NCBI GenBank assembly: GCA_003446015.1
Contig: DMBU01000083.1
Location: forward strand, 1 to 31,996
DNA length: 31,996 nt
Source of the DNA: Bacteroidales bacterium
GTDB taxonomy: Bacteria > Bacteroidota > Bacteroidia > Bacteroidales > UBA12077
Direction of reading: 5' to 3'
Shown here: positions 21,733-29,595 of the stretch, piece by piece
Position numbering within the stretch: the first letter of the stretch is position 1
Layout: each line of letters starts with the position of its first letter
Notes under the pieces: generated by a model
What the model was told of the DNA's origin: nothing
The model's database searches: none
The model's input: the letters and a program-made list of their open reading frames with translations, nothing else
Made by a program: the position numbers and the translations under genes

Positions 21733-23124
21733 ATGTTTAAGAAAGAAGTTTATATAAATCGAAGAAACAAACTAAAAGATAAATTAAAAGGAGGATTAGT
21801 TCTTTTACTAGGCAATAAAGAAGCTTCATTTAATTATCCTGACAATACATATCATTTCCGACAGGACAGTTCATTCCTGTATTTCTTTGGGTTAGATTTA
21901 CCAAATCTTGCAGGTATTATTGATTTAGATTCAGGGAAAGAATATTTATTTGGTAATGATTTTAGCATTGATGATATTATCTGGATGGGACCTCAGCCTC
22001 AAATTAAAGAGTTGGCAGCTGAAATTGGAGTTGAAAATACAGAACCATTTGATCAACTTGGAAACTATCTTAAAAATGCAAAGAATCAAGGTCGAAACAT
22101 TCATGTTTTACCTTTTTACCGTGGAGATACTGTTATTCAATTTAGCAATTTACTTGAAATTCATCAGGCTGAAACTGAAGACTATATTTCAAGTGAATTA
22201 ATTAAGACGATTGTTGACTTGCGTTCAATTAAAGATCAGTATGAAGTTGAAGAATTAATAAAAGCGGCTGCCATTGGTTATAAGATGCATGTTACCTCAA
22301 TGAAAATGGCAAAGCCGGGAATCATTGAACAAGAAATTGCAGGAGTGCTTGAAGGTATTGCAATTAGTTATGGAGCAGCACTTTCATTTCCGATTATCCT
22401 TTCGCAGAATGGAGAAACTTTACATAATCATTATCATGGAAATATCCTGGAAGAAGGAAGATTATTGTTAACGGATACCGGAGCAGAAACTAATTTACAC
22501 TATGCAAGTGATAATACAAGAACATTCCCTGTTGGAGGGAAATTTTCACAAAAGCAAAAAGATATCTACAGTATTGTACTTAATGGAATAAACCATGGTA
22601 CATCACTCATAAAACCAGGCGTAACGTATCAAAGTATTCACCTTGAAGTAGCTCTTGTTCTTGCTAAAGGACTTACTGAACTTGGTTTAATGAAAGGCAA
22701 GCCGGAAGATGCTGTTCGCGAAGGTGCACATGCTATGTTTATGCCACATGGATTAGGTCATATGATGGGACTTGATGTTCACGATATGGAAAATCTGGGA
22801 GAAAATTATGTAGGCTATGACGACGAAGTAAAGCGTTCGACACAATTCGGATTAAAAGGACTAAGGCTAGGCCGCAGATTACAACCAGGATTTGTTTTAA
22901 CCAATGAGCCCGGAATTTATTTTATTCCTGATTTGGTTAAAAAATGGAAAGCCGAAAAGATTAATTCAAGTTTTATTAATTATGATAAAGTTCTGAATGA
23001 ATATTCAGGGTTTGGAGGTATTCGTTTAGAGGATGATCTTCTTGTTACCGAAAAGGGACATCAGTTAATTGGTAAACGAATTCCAATTACAGTTGAAGAA
23101 GTTGAAGAAACAATGAAATCATAA
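21733..23124 (+). CDS. Xaa-Pro aminopeptidase (M24B)
   Basis: Aminopeptidase P-type metallopeptidase that releases N-terminal residues preceding proline. I start it at the ATG at 21733 (463 aa) rather than at the TTG two codons earlier. The N-terminal AMP_N domain (about 1-160) shows FRQDSSFLYFFGLD. The M24 pita-bread domain (about 170-463) shows all metal-ligand motifs: TDTGAETN and ASDNTRT (two Asp), HGLGHMMGLDVHD (His), TNEPGIY (Glu) and GGIRLEDDLLV (Glu). No signal peptide is seen, so it is cytosolic. A second, shorter M24B gene lies on the other side of the sdh operon. The two are divergent in length and sequence, so this is not a recent duplication. Confidence 0.95.
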   Translation: MFKKEVYINRRNKLKDKLKGGLVLLLGNKEASFNYPDNTYHFRQDSSFLYFFGLDLPNLAGIIDLDSGKEYLFGNDFSIDDIIWMGPQPQIKELAAEIGVENTEPFDQLGNYLKNAKNQGRNIHVLPFYRGDTVIQFSNLLEIHQAETEDYISSELIKTIVDLRSIKDQYEVEELIKAAAIGYKMHVTSMKMAKPGIIEQEIAGVLEGIAISYGAALSFPIILSQNGETLHNHYHGNILEEGRLLLTDTGAETNLHYASDNTRTFPVGGKFSQKQKDIYSIVLNGINHGTSLIKPGVTYQSIHLEVALVLAKGLTELGLMKGKPEDAVREGAHAMFMPHGLGHMMGLDVHDMENLGENYVGYDDEVKRSTQFGLKGLRLGRRLQPGFVLTNEPGIYFIPDLVKKWKAEKINSSFINYDKVLNEYSGFGGIRLEDDLLVTEKGHQLIGKRIPITVEEVEETMKS

Positions 23125-23143
23125 AACACTAATTATACATAAC

Positions 23144-23175
23144 AAAAAATCCGAAGAAATTTCTTCGGATTTTTT
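23144..23175. terminator. Bidirectional terminator
   Basis: The palindrome atccgaagaaatttcttcggat (its two 11-nt halves are exact complements, 23149-23170) is flanked by an A-run on the left and a T-run on the right, which suits termination in both directions. It follows the peptidase gene (stop 23124) and also the convergent sdhB (stop 23216). Confidence 0.85.
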
Positions 23176-23182
23176 ATTTTAG

Positions 23183-23202
23183 ATTCCCGCCTGAGCGGGA
23201 AT
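23183..23202. repeat. REP-like short palindrome
   Basis: attcccgc (23183-23190) and gcgggaat (23195-23202) are perfect complements around ctga, followed by gacat. This is the widely scattered 'attcccgc...gcgggaatgac' intergenic repeat seen in many bacterial genomes. It lies between the terminator and the sdhB stop and is GC-rich compared with its surroundings. Confidence 0.55.
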
Positions 23203-23215
23203 GACATTTTTTTCC

Positions 23216-23965
23216 TTATTCCGCTTCAGTAAATGAAGCGCACAAATATTCGCGGTTTAGTTTTGCAATAAAATCAATTCCAATTCCTTTTGGACATTCT
23301 GCCTCACAAGCACCAGTATTTGTACAACTACCAAAACCAAGTTCATCCATTTTGGCAACCATATTTAATGCTCTTCGTTTAGCCTCAATCTTACCTTGTG
23401 GCAATAAAGCAAGCTGTGAAACTTTAGCAGAAACAAATAACATAGCTGATGAATTTTTACAAGCAGCAACACATGCACCACATCCTATGCAAGCTGCAGC
23501 GTCAAATGCTTTATCCGCATCAATCTTACTTACCAGATTAGCATTAGCGTCTGGAGCCTGACCTGCATCAATGGAAATAAATCCACCAGCTGCCATCAAC
23601 TTATCAAAAGCATCACGATCAACAATTAAATCTTTAAGCACAGGGAAACTCTTTGCTCTCCATGGTTCAACGGTAATGGTCTCTCCGTCTTTAAATGATC
23701 TCATATGCATTTGGCAGGTTGCTATAACATCACCTGGTCCATGAGGACGTCCATTAATATACAAACTACATGATCCACATATTGCTTCGTGGCAATCGTG
23801 TTCATAAGCAACAGGCTCTTTGCCTTCTTTAATTAATTTCTCGTTTAATGAGTCTAGCATTTCAAGGAATGACATTTCCTCATCAACGCCATCCAGTTCG
23901 TATTTTTCAAATTTCCCTTTGGCTTTAGCATTCGCTTGTTTCCAAATATTTAGTTTTATTTTCAT
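23216..23965 (-). CDS. sdhB: Succinate dehydrogenase/fumarate reductase Fe-S subunit
   Basis: Iron-sulfur subunit passing electrons between the flavoprotein and the quinone/heme subunit. It has 249 aa. The N-terminal ferredoxin domain ligates [2Fe-2S] through C58, C63, C66 and C84 (CHEAICGSC and a later Cys). The C-terminal domain has CIGCGACVAAC (C159, C162, C165, C169) and CTNTGACEAECP (C214, C220, C224), for the [4Fe-4S] and [3Fe-4S] clusters. It is the last gene of sdhCAB. The 101-nt gap after sdhA contains repeat-like sequence. In fermentative Bacteroidota the same complex runs as fumarate reductase, and direction cannot be read from sequence. Confidence 0.96.
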   Translation of the reverse strand: MKIKLNIWKQANAKAKGKFEKYELDGVDEEMSFLEMLDSLNEKLIKEGKEPVAYEHDCHEAICGSCSLYINGRPHGPGDVIATCQMHMRSFKDGETITVEPWRAKSFPVLKDLIVDRDAFDKLMAAGGFISIDAGQAPDANANLVSKIDADKAFDAAACIGCGACVAACKNSSAMLFVSAKVSQLALLPQGKIEAKRRALNMVAKMDELGFGSCTNTGACEAECPKGIGIDFIAKLNREYLCASFTEAE

Positions 23966-23986
23966 AATTTTATTTTTATTTTATCA

Positions 23987-24067
23987 TGCAAAGTCGCCAA
24001 GACGCAAAGCTTAAAAATTAGTTGAATAAATTGTTTAGAATAAACTTTGAACCTTGAACTTTAAACT
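23987..24067. repeat. Degenerate repeats in the sdhA-sdhB spacer
   Basis: The spacer holds tgcaaagtcgccaagacgc followed by aaag (23987-24009), a variant of the 'cgcaaagacgc' repeats found between Bacteroidota genes, and an iterated aactttgaaccttgaact type run (24043-24067) reaching the sdhA stop codon. They lie inside an operon, so transcription must pass through them. Confidence 0.4.
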
Positions 24068-25986
24068 TATTTATAACTTCTTACTTTAACTTCAACATTC
24101 TCAAACTTGAGCTCTTCTTTATGAAGCTTTGGTTCTTTATCTTCACCCTGATATTCCCATGCAGCGACAAACGAATATTGATCATCTATTCGCAATGCTT
24201 CACCACCTTCGGTCATACTCTCTTCGCGAAAATGTGCACCACAAGATTCTTTACGGTTTAATGCATCGGTTACAATCAAACTTGCCAAGTCAATAAAATC
24301 CGCTACTCTACTTGCTTTTTCAAGCTCCTGATTAATCTCTTCGGTTTTTCCCGGTATTTTTAAATCGCTCCAGAACTCTTTTTTAAGGTCCGCAATCATT
24401 CCCAAAGCTTTCTTTAATCCTTCTTCATTTCGTTGCATTCCTGCAAAATTCCACATGATATTACCTAATCTCTTGTGGAAAGAAGTTGCTGTTTGAGTTC
24501 CATTAATACTTAAGAATTTATCAAGTAATGCTTTGGCACTATTTTCTGCCTCAACAAATTCAGGAGAATCAGTTGAAGGAAGTTTAGTCGAAATCTCATC
24601 AGCAAGATAATTGCTAACTGTATAAGGAGCAATGAAATAACCATCGCCGGCACCTTGCATCAACGAACTTGCCCCTAAACGATTTGCACCGTGATCAGAG
24701 AAGTTTGCTTCACCGATTGCAAACAATCCGGGAATAGTTGTTTGTAAATTATAATCCACCCATAATCCACCCATGGTGTAATGACCTGCCGGATAAATCA
24801 TCATTGGAGTTTTATATGGACTTTCTCCTGTAATCTTTTCGTACATATCGAAAAGGTTTCCGTATTTACCATTGATTACTTTTTCGCCCTGTTTACCCAC
24901 AGCAACGCTAAAATCAAGATAAACGGCCAAGCCTGTTTTTCCAACACCAAAACCATTATCGCAACGTTCTTTTGCAGCACGGCTTGCTACATCACGAGGA
25001 ACTAAGTTCCCAAATGCAGGATATCTGCGCTCTAAGAAATAATCACGATCTTCTTCTGGAATATCGTTTGGTTTTCGTTTATCATCTTTTGATTTTGGAA
25101 CCCATATACGACCATCATTTCGTAATGATTCGGACATAAGTGTTAACTTAGACTGATATTCGTTTAATACAGGAATACAAGTAGGGTGAATCTGAATAAA
25201 ACTAGGGTTTCCAAAAAATGCACCTTTTCTAAATGCCTGCATTGCAGCCGATCCATTTGACTGAACAGCCAATGTTGAAAGATAATAAATTGTTCCGTAA
25301 CCTCCGGTTGCTAAAACAACTGCATGTGCAGCATGTCGTTCAATTTCTCCGGAAACCAGATTTCGGGTAATAATACCTCGAGCTTTTCCATCGATGATAA
25401 CAACATCTAACATTTGACGACGGCTAAACATTTTTACTTTGCCTAAACCAACCTGGCGTTTAAGAGCAGAATATCCTCCTAATAATACCTGTTGCCCTGT
25501 TTGTCCCTGAGCATAAAATGTTCGGGAAACCTGAACTCCACCGAATGTTCTGTTTGCTAAAGTTCCGCCATATTCGCGAGCAAAAGGAACCCCTTGTGCA
25601 GTTAACTGGTCGATGATATTGCTACTCACTTCGGCTGCCCGATAAACATTTGCTTCACGAGCACGAAAATCTCCCCCTTTAATCATATCATAAAACAAAC
25701 GATAAACGCTATCGCCATCGTTCTTGTTATTTCTTGAGGCATTAATTCCTCCCTGTGCTGCAACAGAGTGAGCACGACGGGCAGAATCCTGAAAACAAAA
25801 TACTTTTACATTGTATCCCATTTCTGCTAATGAAGCAGCAGCTGGTGCGCCTGCAATCCCTGTTCCTACCACAATAATATCTAATTTCTTTCTATTATTT
25901 GGACTAACCAGTTTCATTGAGGCTTTATATTTTGTCCACTTTTCAGCTAATGGACCTTCTGGTATTTTTGCATCTAATTTACTCAT
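24067..25986 (-). CDS. sdhA: Succinate dehydrogenase/fumarate reductase flavoprotein
   Basis: Catalytic FAD subunit interconverting succinate and fumarate on the cytoplasmic face of the membrane. At 639 aa it has the length of Bacteroidota-type enzymes. Landmarks are the dinucleotide-binding VVGTGIAGAPAAASLAEMG (39-57), the RRAHSVAAQGGINA segment with His73 as the probable covalent FAD attachment site, the IQIHPTCIP substrate loop, and GANRLGASSLMQGAGDGYF near residue 440. It starts 37 nt after sdhC on the same transcript. FAD for it would come from RibF. Confidence 0.97.
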   Translation of the reverse strand: MSKLDAKIPEGPLAEKWTKYKASMKLVSPNNRKKLDIIVVGTGIAGAPAAASLAEMGYNVKVFCFQDSARRAHSVAAQGGINASRNNKNDGDSVYRLFYDMIKGGDFRAREANVYRAAEVSSNIIDQLTAQGVPFAREYGGTLANRTFGGVQVSRTFYAQGQTGQQVLLGGYSALKRQVGLGKVKMFSRRQMLDVVIIDGKARGIITRNLVSGEIERHAAHAVVLATGGYGTIYYLSTLAVQSNGSAAMQAFRKGAFFGNPSFIQIHPTCIPVLNEYQSKLTLMSESLRNDGRIWVPKSKDDKRKPNDIPEEDRDYFLERRYPAFGNLVPRDVASRAAKERCDNGFGVGKTGLAVYLDFSVAVGKQGEKVINGKYGNLFDMYEKITGESPYKTPMMIYPAGHYTMGGLWVDYNLQTTIPGLFAIGEANFSDHGANRLGASSLMQGAGDGYFIAPYTVSNYLADEISTKLPSTDSPEFVEAENSAKALLDKFLSINGTQTATSFHKRLGNIMWNFAGMQRNEEGLKKALGMIADLKKEFWSDLKIPGKTEEINQELEKASRVADFIDLASLIVTDALNRKESCGAHFREESMTEGGEALRIDDQYSFVAAWEYQGEDKEPKLHKEELKFENVEVKVRSYK

Positions 25987-26023
25987 AGTGTCTATATTAC
26001 TATATTTTTACTTGATTGATTGT

Positions 26024-26704
26024 TTACACAACGTATTTAATAAGGAAGAATAAAGGGATTAAAGCAAATCCACCAGCAATAATTATTGAATAGATATATC
26101 CTATTACTTTTAGTCTGCTCATCCATTTATTGTTATCCCAACCAATGGTTTGAAATGCTGACCAAAAGCCGTGTGTAAGATGTAGAAAAAGAAAAATTGC
26201 ACCAATAATGTATAAAACATCATACCACCACCATCCTTTAAATAATCCGGCCACAAGAGCATAAACATCATGCAGCTCTGTTTCTCCTCCATCATATGAT
26301 ATAGCAGCAACTGTTCCAAATTTAACTTTCCAGAAAAAGTTTGCCAGGTGAATAACCAGAAAAATGAAAATCAAACCTCCAAGAATATACATATTCTTAG
26401 ATGCCCATGACACATTCGTTTTACCTGCCACCAAATAATTTTGTGGCCGCGCCATTCGATTTTTCAATGTTATATACGATGCATATAAAATATGCAAAAT
26501 AAAACCCAATGCTAATATAGGTTCAATGACTTTCATAATTATATTACTACTCATAAAATTTGCAGCAATATTAAATAAAGAGCCATCACCAAATAGCAAT
26601 AACGAGTTTATTGTTAAATGGACTACTAAAAACATCATGAGAAACAGTCCTGTTATACTCATGAAAAATTTTTGTCCAATGGATGAAGTGAAAAATTTGG
26701 TCAT
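26024..26704 (-). CDS. sdhC: Succinate dehydrogenase cytochrome b subunit
   Basis: Membrane anchor of the complex, a single fused cytochrome b (type B, usually di-heme), linking to menaquinone. I start it at the ATG at 26704 (226 aa, MTKFFTSSIGQKFFMSITGL), the normal family start. The longer form begins at a TTG 13 codons upstream. Five membrane segments are visible (about 10-35, 55-75, 100-125, 155-178 and 195-220). Candidate heme-ligand histidines are in VHLTINSLL, LHILYAS, IHLANFFW and HLTHGFW. It is the first gene of sdhCAB, under the promoter at 26773-26803. Confidence 0.94.
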   Translation of the reverse strand: MTKFFTSSIGQKFFMSITGLFLMMFLVVHLTINSLLLFGDGSLFNIAANFMSSNIIMKVIEPILALGFILHILYASYITLKNRMARPQNYLVAGKTNVSWASKNMYILGGLIFIFLVIHLANFFWKVKFGTVAAISYDGGETELHDVYALVAGLFKGWWWYDVLYIIGAIFLFLHLTHGFWSAFQTIGWDNNKWMSRLKVIGYIYSIIIAGGFALIPLFFLIKYVV

Positions 26705-26772
26705 AGAATTTAATTTTTTTAGAACATTATTTTTAACTTGCAATTAATTACAAACATGTATATGTTTAGACA

Positions 26773-26803
26773 CAAATATATTTTCTAATATACACAAATA
26801 CAA
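26773..26803 (-). promoter_or_regulatory. sdhCAB promoter
   Basis: On the minus strand TTG (26801-26803), a 20-nt spacer and TATATTTG (26773-26780) match the Bacteroidota promoter consensus. Start of transcription near 26767 gives a leader of about 60 nt before the sdhC ATG. Confidence 0.65.
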
Positions 26804-26846
26804 TGTTTGGAAGCACAAACACATTAATTTAAAACTGTTCTAAGTT

Positions 26847-28136
26847 ATGAAGTACTCCCTGTTTAACAGTACCTTATTTGAACGAAACAGAAAAAAAGTT
26901 CTTAAATATTTACAATCAAATTCGTTGGCAGTGATTCATTCAAATGATCAGATGCCCCGGAATGGGGATCAGTATTTTCCTTTTCGGCAGAACTCTGATC
27001 TTTTATATTTAACTGGAATTGATCAGGAAAAAACTATCCTGACTCTTTGTCCTAATCATCCTGATAAAGAATTAAGGGAGGTTCTTTTTATCATTGAAAG
27101 TAATGAAAAAATTGCTGTTTGGGAAGGTCATAAGTTTACAAAAGCGGAAGCCAGACAGATATCAGGAATAAAAACAATTAAATATATTAGCGAGTTCGAT
27201 ATTTTTTTCAGAGAGCTTGCCATTAAAGCAGAGAATATTTATTTAAACCTAAATGAGAATGCAAAGTTCAAACCCGAAACGCTCTCAGTAGATGAACGAT
27301 TTGTAAGCACCATAAACAAAGAATTTCCGGCTCACGAAATGGAACGATTAGCCCCAATTATGAAACAGCTTCGTTTAAGAAAAGAACCTGAAGAAATTGA
27401 GTTGATGAAAGAAGCCTGCAACATTACCTCTAAAGCTTTTCAAAGGCTTCTTAAATTTGTTAAACCGAATGTGACAGAATATGAGGTTGAGGCAGAAATT
27501 ACACATGAATTTTTATGGAATAAAGCCAAGGGGCATGCTTATGCTCCCATAATTGCCAGTGGCAAGAATGCATGTGTTTTACATTATGTTGAAAATAATA
27601 AGAAATGCAAGGATGGCGAGCTGCTTTTAATGGACTTTGGTGCTGAGTATGCGAATTATGCAGCCGATTGTACAAGGACTATTCCTGTAAATGGTAAATT
27701 TTCTCCAAGACAAAAAGATTGCTATGAAGCTGTACTTCGAGTTATGAAAAAAGCAATAAGCTGGCTTACTCCTGGAACAACTATTCAGAATATTAATGAA
27801 AGAGTAGAGCTTCTTTTTCAGGAGGAACATATAAAGCTTGGATTATATACGCATAAGGATGTAGCCAATCAAGATCCTGAAAATCCGTTGGTTAAAAAGT
27901 ATTATCCTCATGGAACATGCCATTTCATTGGATTGGATGTTCATGATGTAGGCGAAAAGACAACTCTCTTAGAAGAGGGAATGATATTGACCTGTGAACC
28001 GGGAATATATATCCCGGCCGAGGGTATAGGCATTCGTATCGAAAATGATATTGTAGTAGGGACCAAACCAATAGATTTGATGGCAAGCATTCCGTTCGAA
28101 GTTGACGAAATTGAAATGCTAATGAACTCAAAATAA
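26847..28136 (+). CDS. Aminopeptidase P family protein (M24B)
   Basis: A 429-aa Xaa-Pro peptidase with an AMP_N domain (about 1-140, FRQNSDLLYLTGIDQE) and an M24 domain (about 165-429). Ligand motifs are intact: MDFGAEYANYAADCTRT (two Asp), HGTCHFIGLDVHD (His), TCEPGIYI (Glu) and GIRIENDIVV (Glu). No signal peptide is seen. The gene is divergent from sdhCAB and upstream of the STAS-like/hydrolase pair, 67 nt away, with which it may be co-transcribed, as no terminator is seen. It is closer in length to E. coli PepP than the other M24B gene in this window. Confidence 0.95.
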   Translation: MKYSLFNSTLFERNRKKVLKYLQSNSLAVIHSNDQMPRNGDQYFPFRQNSDLLYLTGIDQEKTILTLCPNHPDKELREVLFIIESNEKIAVWEGHKFTKAEARQISGIKTIKYISEFDIFFRELAIKAENIYLNLNENAKFKPETLSVDERFVSTINKEFPAHEMERLAPIMKQLRLRKEPEEIELMKEACNITSKAFQRLLKFVKPNVTEYEVEAEITHEFLWNKAKGHAYAPIIASGKNACVLHYVENNKKCKDGELLLMDFGAEYANYAADCTRTIPVNGKFSPRQKDCYEAVLRVMKKAISWLTPGTTIQNINERVELLFQEEHIKLGLYTHKDVANQDPENPLVKKYYPHGTCHFIGLDVHDVGEKTTLLEEGMILTCEPGIYIPAEGIGIRIENDIVVGTKPIDLMASIPFEVDEIEMLMNSK

Positions 28137-28203
28137 TAGTATCAAAGTAATTGAACAATTAACTTATTTATGCATTATATAAATTAACTATAAGAAACTG
28201 GCT

Positions 28204-28575
28204 ATGACATTTAATATAAACTGGGACAAAAAAGGGGTATATGTAAAATTCAGAGGAGTTGTAACAGCTCAGGATTTAATTGATGCGAATAATTATGTTA
28301 TCAGCAATGCCAATTTTGAATTAATCAATTATCAGATTTTTGACTTTTTAAATATTGAGAATTTTAAAATTACTTCCTATGATATAAATATAATTGGAGT
28401 AATGGATAAATCGCAGACAGATTTCAAAAAGGAAATGAAAGTTGCTATCATTACAGACGATGATTACGTAAAAAAAATTACTTCGGAATACGATCAAATT
28501 ATGTCTGGTAGTAATTGGATTACAAAAACATTTAGCACTTTTGAAGATGCAAAAGCATGGTCTATATCTAAATGA
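28204..28575 (+). CDS. Small STAS/SpoIIAA-like protein, tentative
   Basis: A 123-aa cytoplasmic protein without signal or membrane segment. It begins MTFNINWDKKGVYVKFRGVV and alternates strands and helices (TAQDLIDANNYVIS, a central FDFLNIENFKITSYD, KKEMKVAIITDDDYVKKITSEY and a final FSTFEDAKAW), a pattern like SpoIIAA/STAS-type folds. The phosphorylatable serine of true anti-sigma antagonists is not evident. The assignment is by fold pattern only. Its last 4 nt overlap the start of the hydrolase gene (ATGA), so translation is coupled. Confidence 0.6.
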   Translation: MTFNINWDKKGVYVKFRGVVTAQDLIDANNYVISNANFELINYQIFDFLNIENFKITSYDINIIGVMDKSQTDFKKEMKVAIITDDDYVKKITSEYDQIMSGSNWITKTFSTFEDAKAWSISK

Positions 28576-29372
28576 AATACTCCCATTTAATTAATAATAA
28601 AAGAATTTATTACACCGACATTGGACAGGGTGTTCCTGTCGTTTTGCTTCATGGTTATTTAGAATCCCTGGAAATTTGGGGTGATTTTGCAGTTGAATTA
28701 TCTAAAAAATTCAGGGTGCTTTCTTTTGATATTCCGGGTCATGGAAACAGTGATGTTTTATCAGAAGCTCATACATTACAAGCTCTTGTCGAAATATTGA
28801 AAAGTGCTTTATGCAACTTAAATGTTGAAAAGTGCTTTATGATCGGGCATTCAATGGGTGGTTATTTAACTTTATTGTTTCATGATCTATTTCCTGAATT
28901 ATTATCAGGCTTTTGTCTTTTTCATTCACATCCCTTTGCTGATTCGGAAGCAACTATAAAGAAACGCCTGCGTGAAATAGAATTGGTAAAGGACGGGAAA
29001 AAAGATTTGATTGCTAAATTTAATATTCCCAATGCCTTTTCACCTAATAATCTTGTTCAATTCGAAAAAGAAATACAAAATGCAACTAATATTGCCCTTC
29101 AAACAACCGAGAAAGGAATTATTGCAAATCTGCACGCAATGATGAACCGACCTGATTTGTCAGAATCTCTTGTAAAATCAACGATCCCTTTTTTATATCT
29201 TGTGGGTGAACATGATAACTATATCGATTATAATACTGTTGTTCCAAAGGTAAGACACCCGAAAATGGCTGAGCAATGTGTGCTTTCTAATTCGGGGCAT
29301 ATGGGGTTTATAGAAGAAAAAGAATTATCCCTTTTATATCTAGAACGTTTTATAAATCAATTTATTAAATAA
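28572..29372 (+). CDS. Alpha/beta hydrolase
   Basis: A 266-aa alpha/beta-hydrolase-fold protein, probably an esterase or a related carboxylic-ester or C-C hydrolase, substrate unknown. Landmarks are the oxyanion-loop VVLLHGYLE (23-31), FDIPGHGNS (52-60), the nucleophile elbow IGHSMGG (Ser94), the acid in GEHDNYI (Asp215) and the base in NSGHMGF (His243), so the catalytic triad is complete. It has no signal peptide and is presumably cytosolic. The ATG overlaps the preceding stop by 4 nt. Confidence 0.9.
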   Translation: MKYSHLINNKRIYYTDIGQGVPVVLLHGYLESLEIWGDFAVELSKKFRVLSFDIPGHGNSDVLSEAHTLQALVEILKSALCNLNVEKCFMIGHSMGGYLTLLFHDLFPELLSGFCLFHSHPFADSEATIKKRLREIELVKDGKKDLIAKFNIPNAFSPNNLVQFEKEIQNATNIALQTTEKGIIANLHAMMNRPDLSESLVKSTIPFLYLVGEHDNYIDYNTVVPKVRHPKMAEQCVLSNSGHMGFIEEKELSLLYLERFINQFIK

Positions 29373-29501
29373 TCAGTCTTCCTAAAAAATGTCTAGAATA
29401 ATTTTCTTTACTTAAAGATGATTCAAGAAGTATTTACTAAGTTGTTGTCCTCAGAATTAAATGCTTGTTGCGTATTAAGAATGTAGTTAAAATTCTTTGT
29501 A

Positions 29502-29518
29502 TTTTAACCCGGTTAAAA
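29502..29518. promoter_or_regulatory. Palindrome upstream of sensor gene
   Basis: ttttaacc, one central base, then ggttaaaa form a perfect 8-bp dyad about 80 nt before the sensor ATG. The size and position suit an operator, but no regulator is adjacent and no promoter could be assigned with confidence between 29373 and 29595. Confidence 0.35.
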
Positions 29519-29595
29519 GTTAATAATCGTGCAAACTTTATTAAATTTCGAACCGTATACTCTATTTTTTTTGACCCACATCTTAGCTTTAAAAT

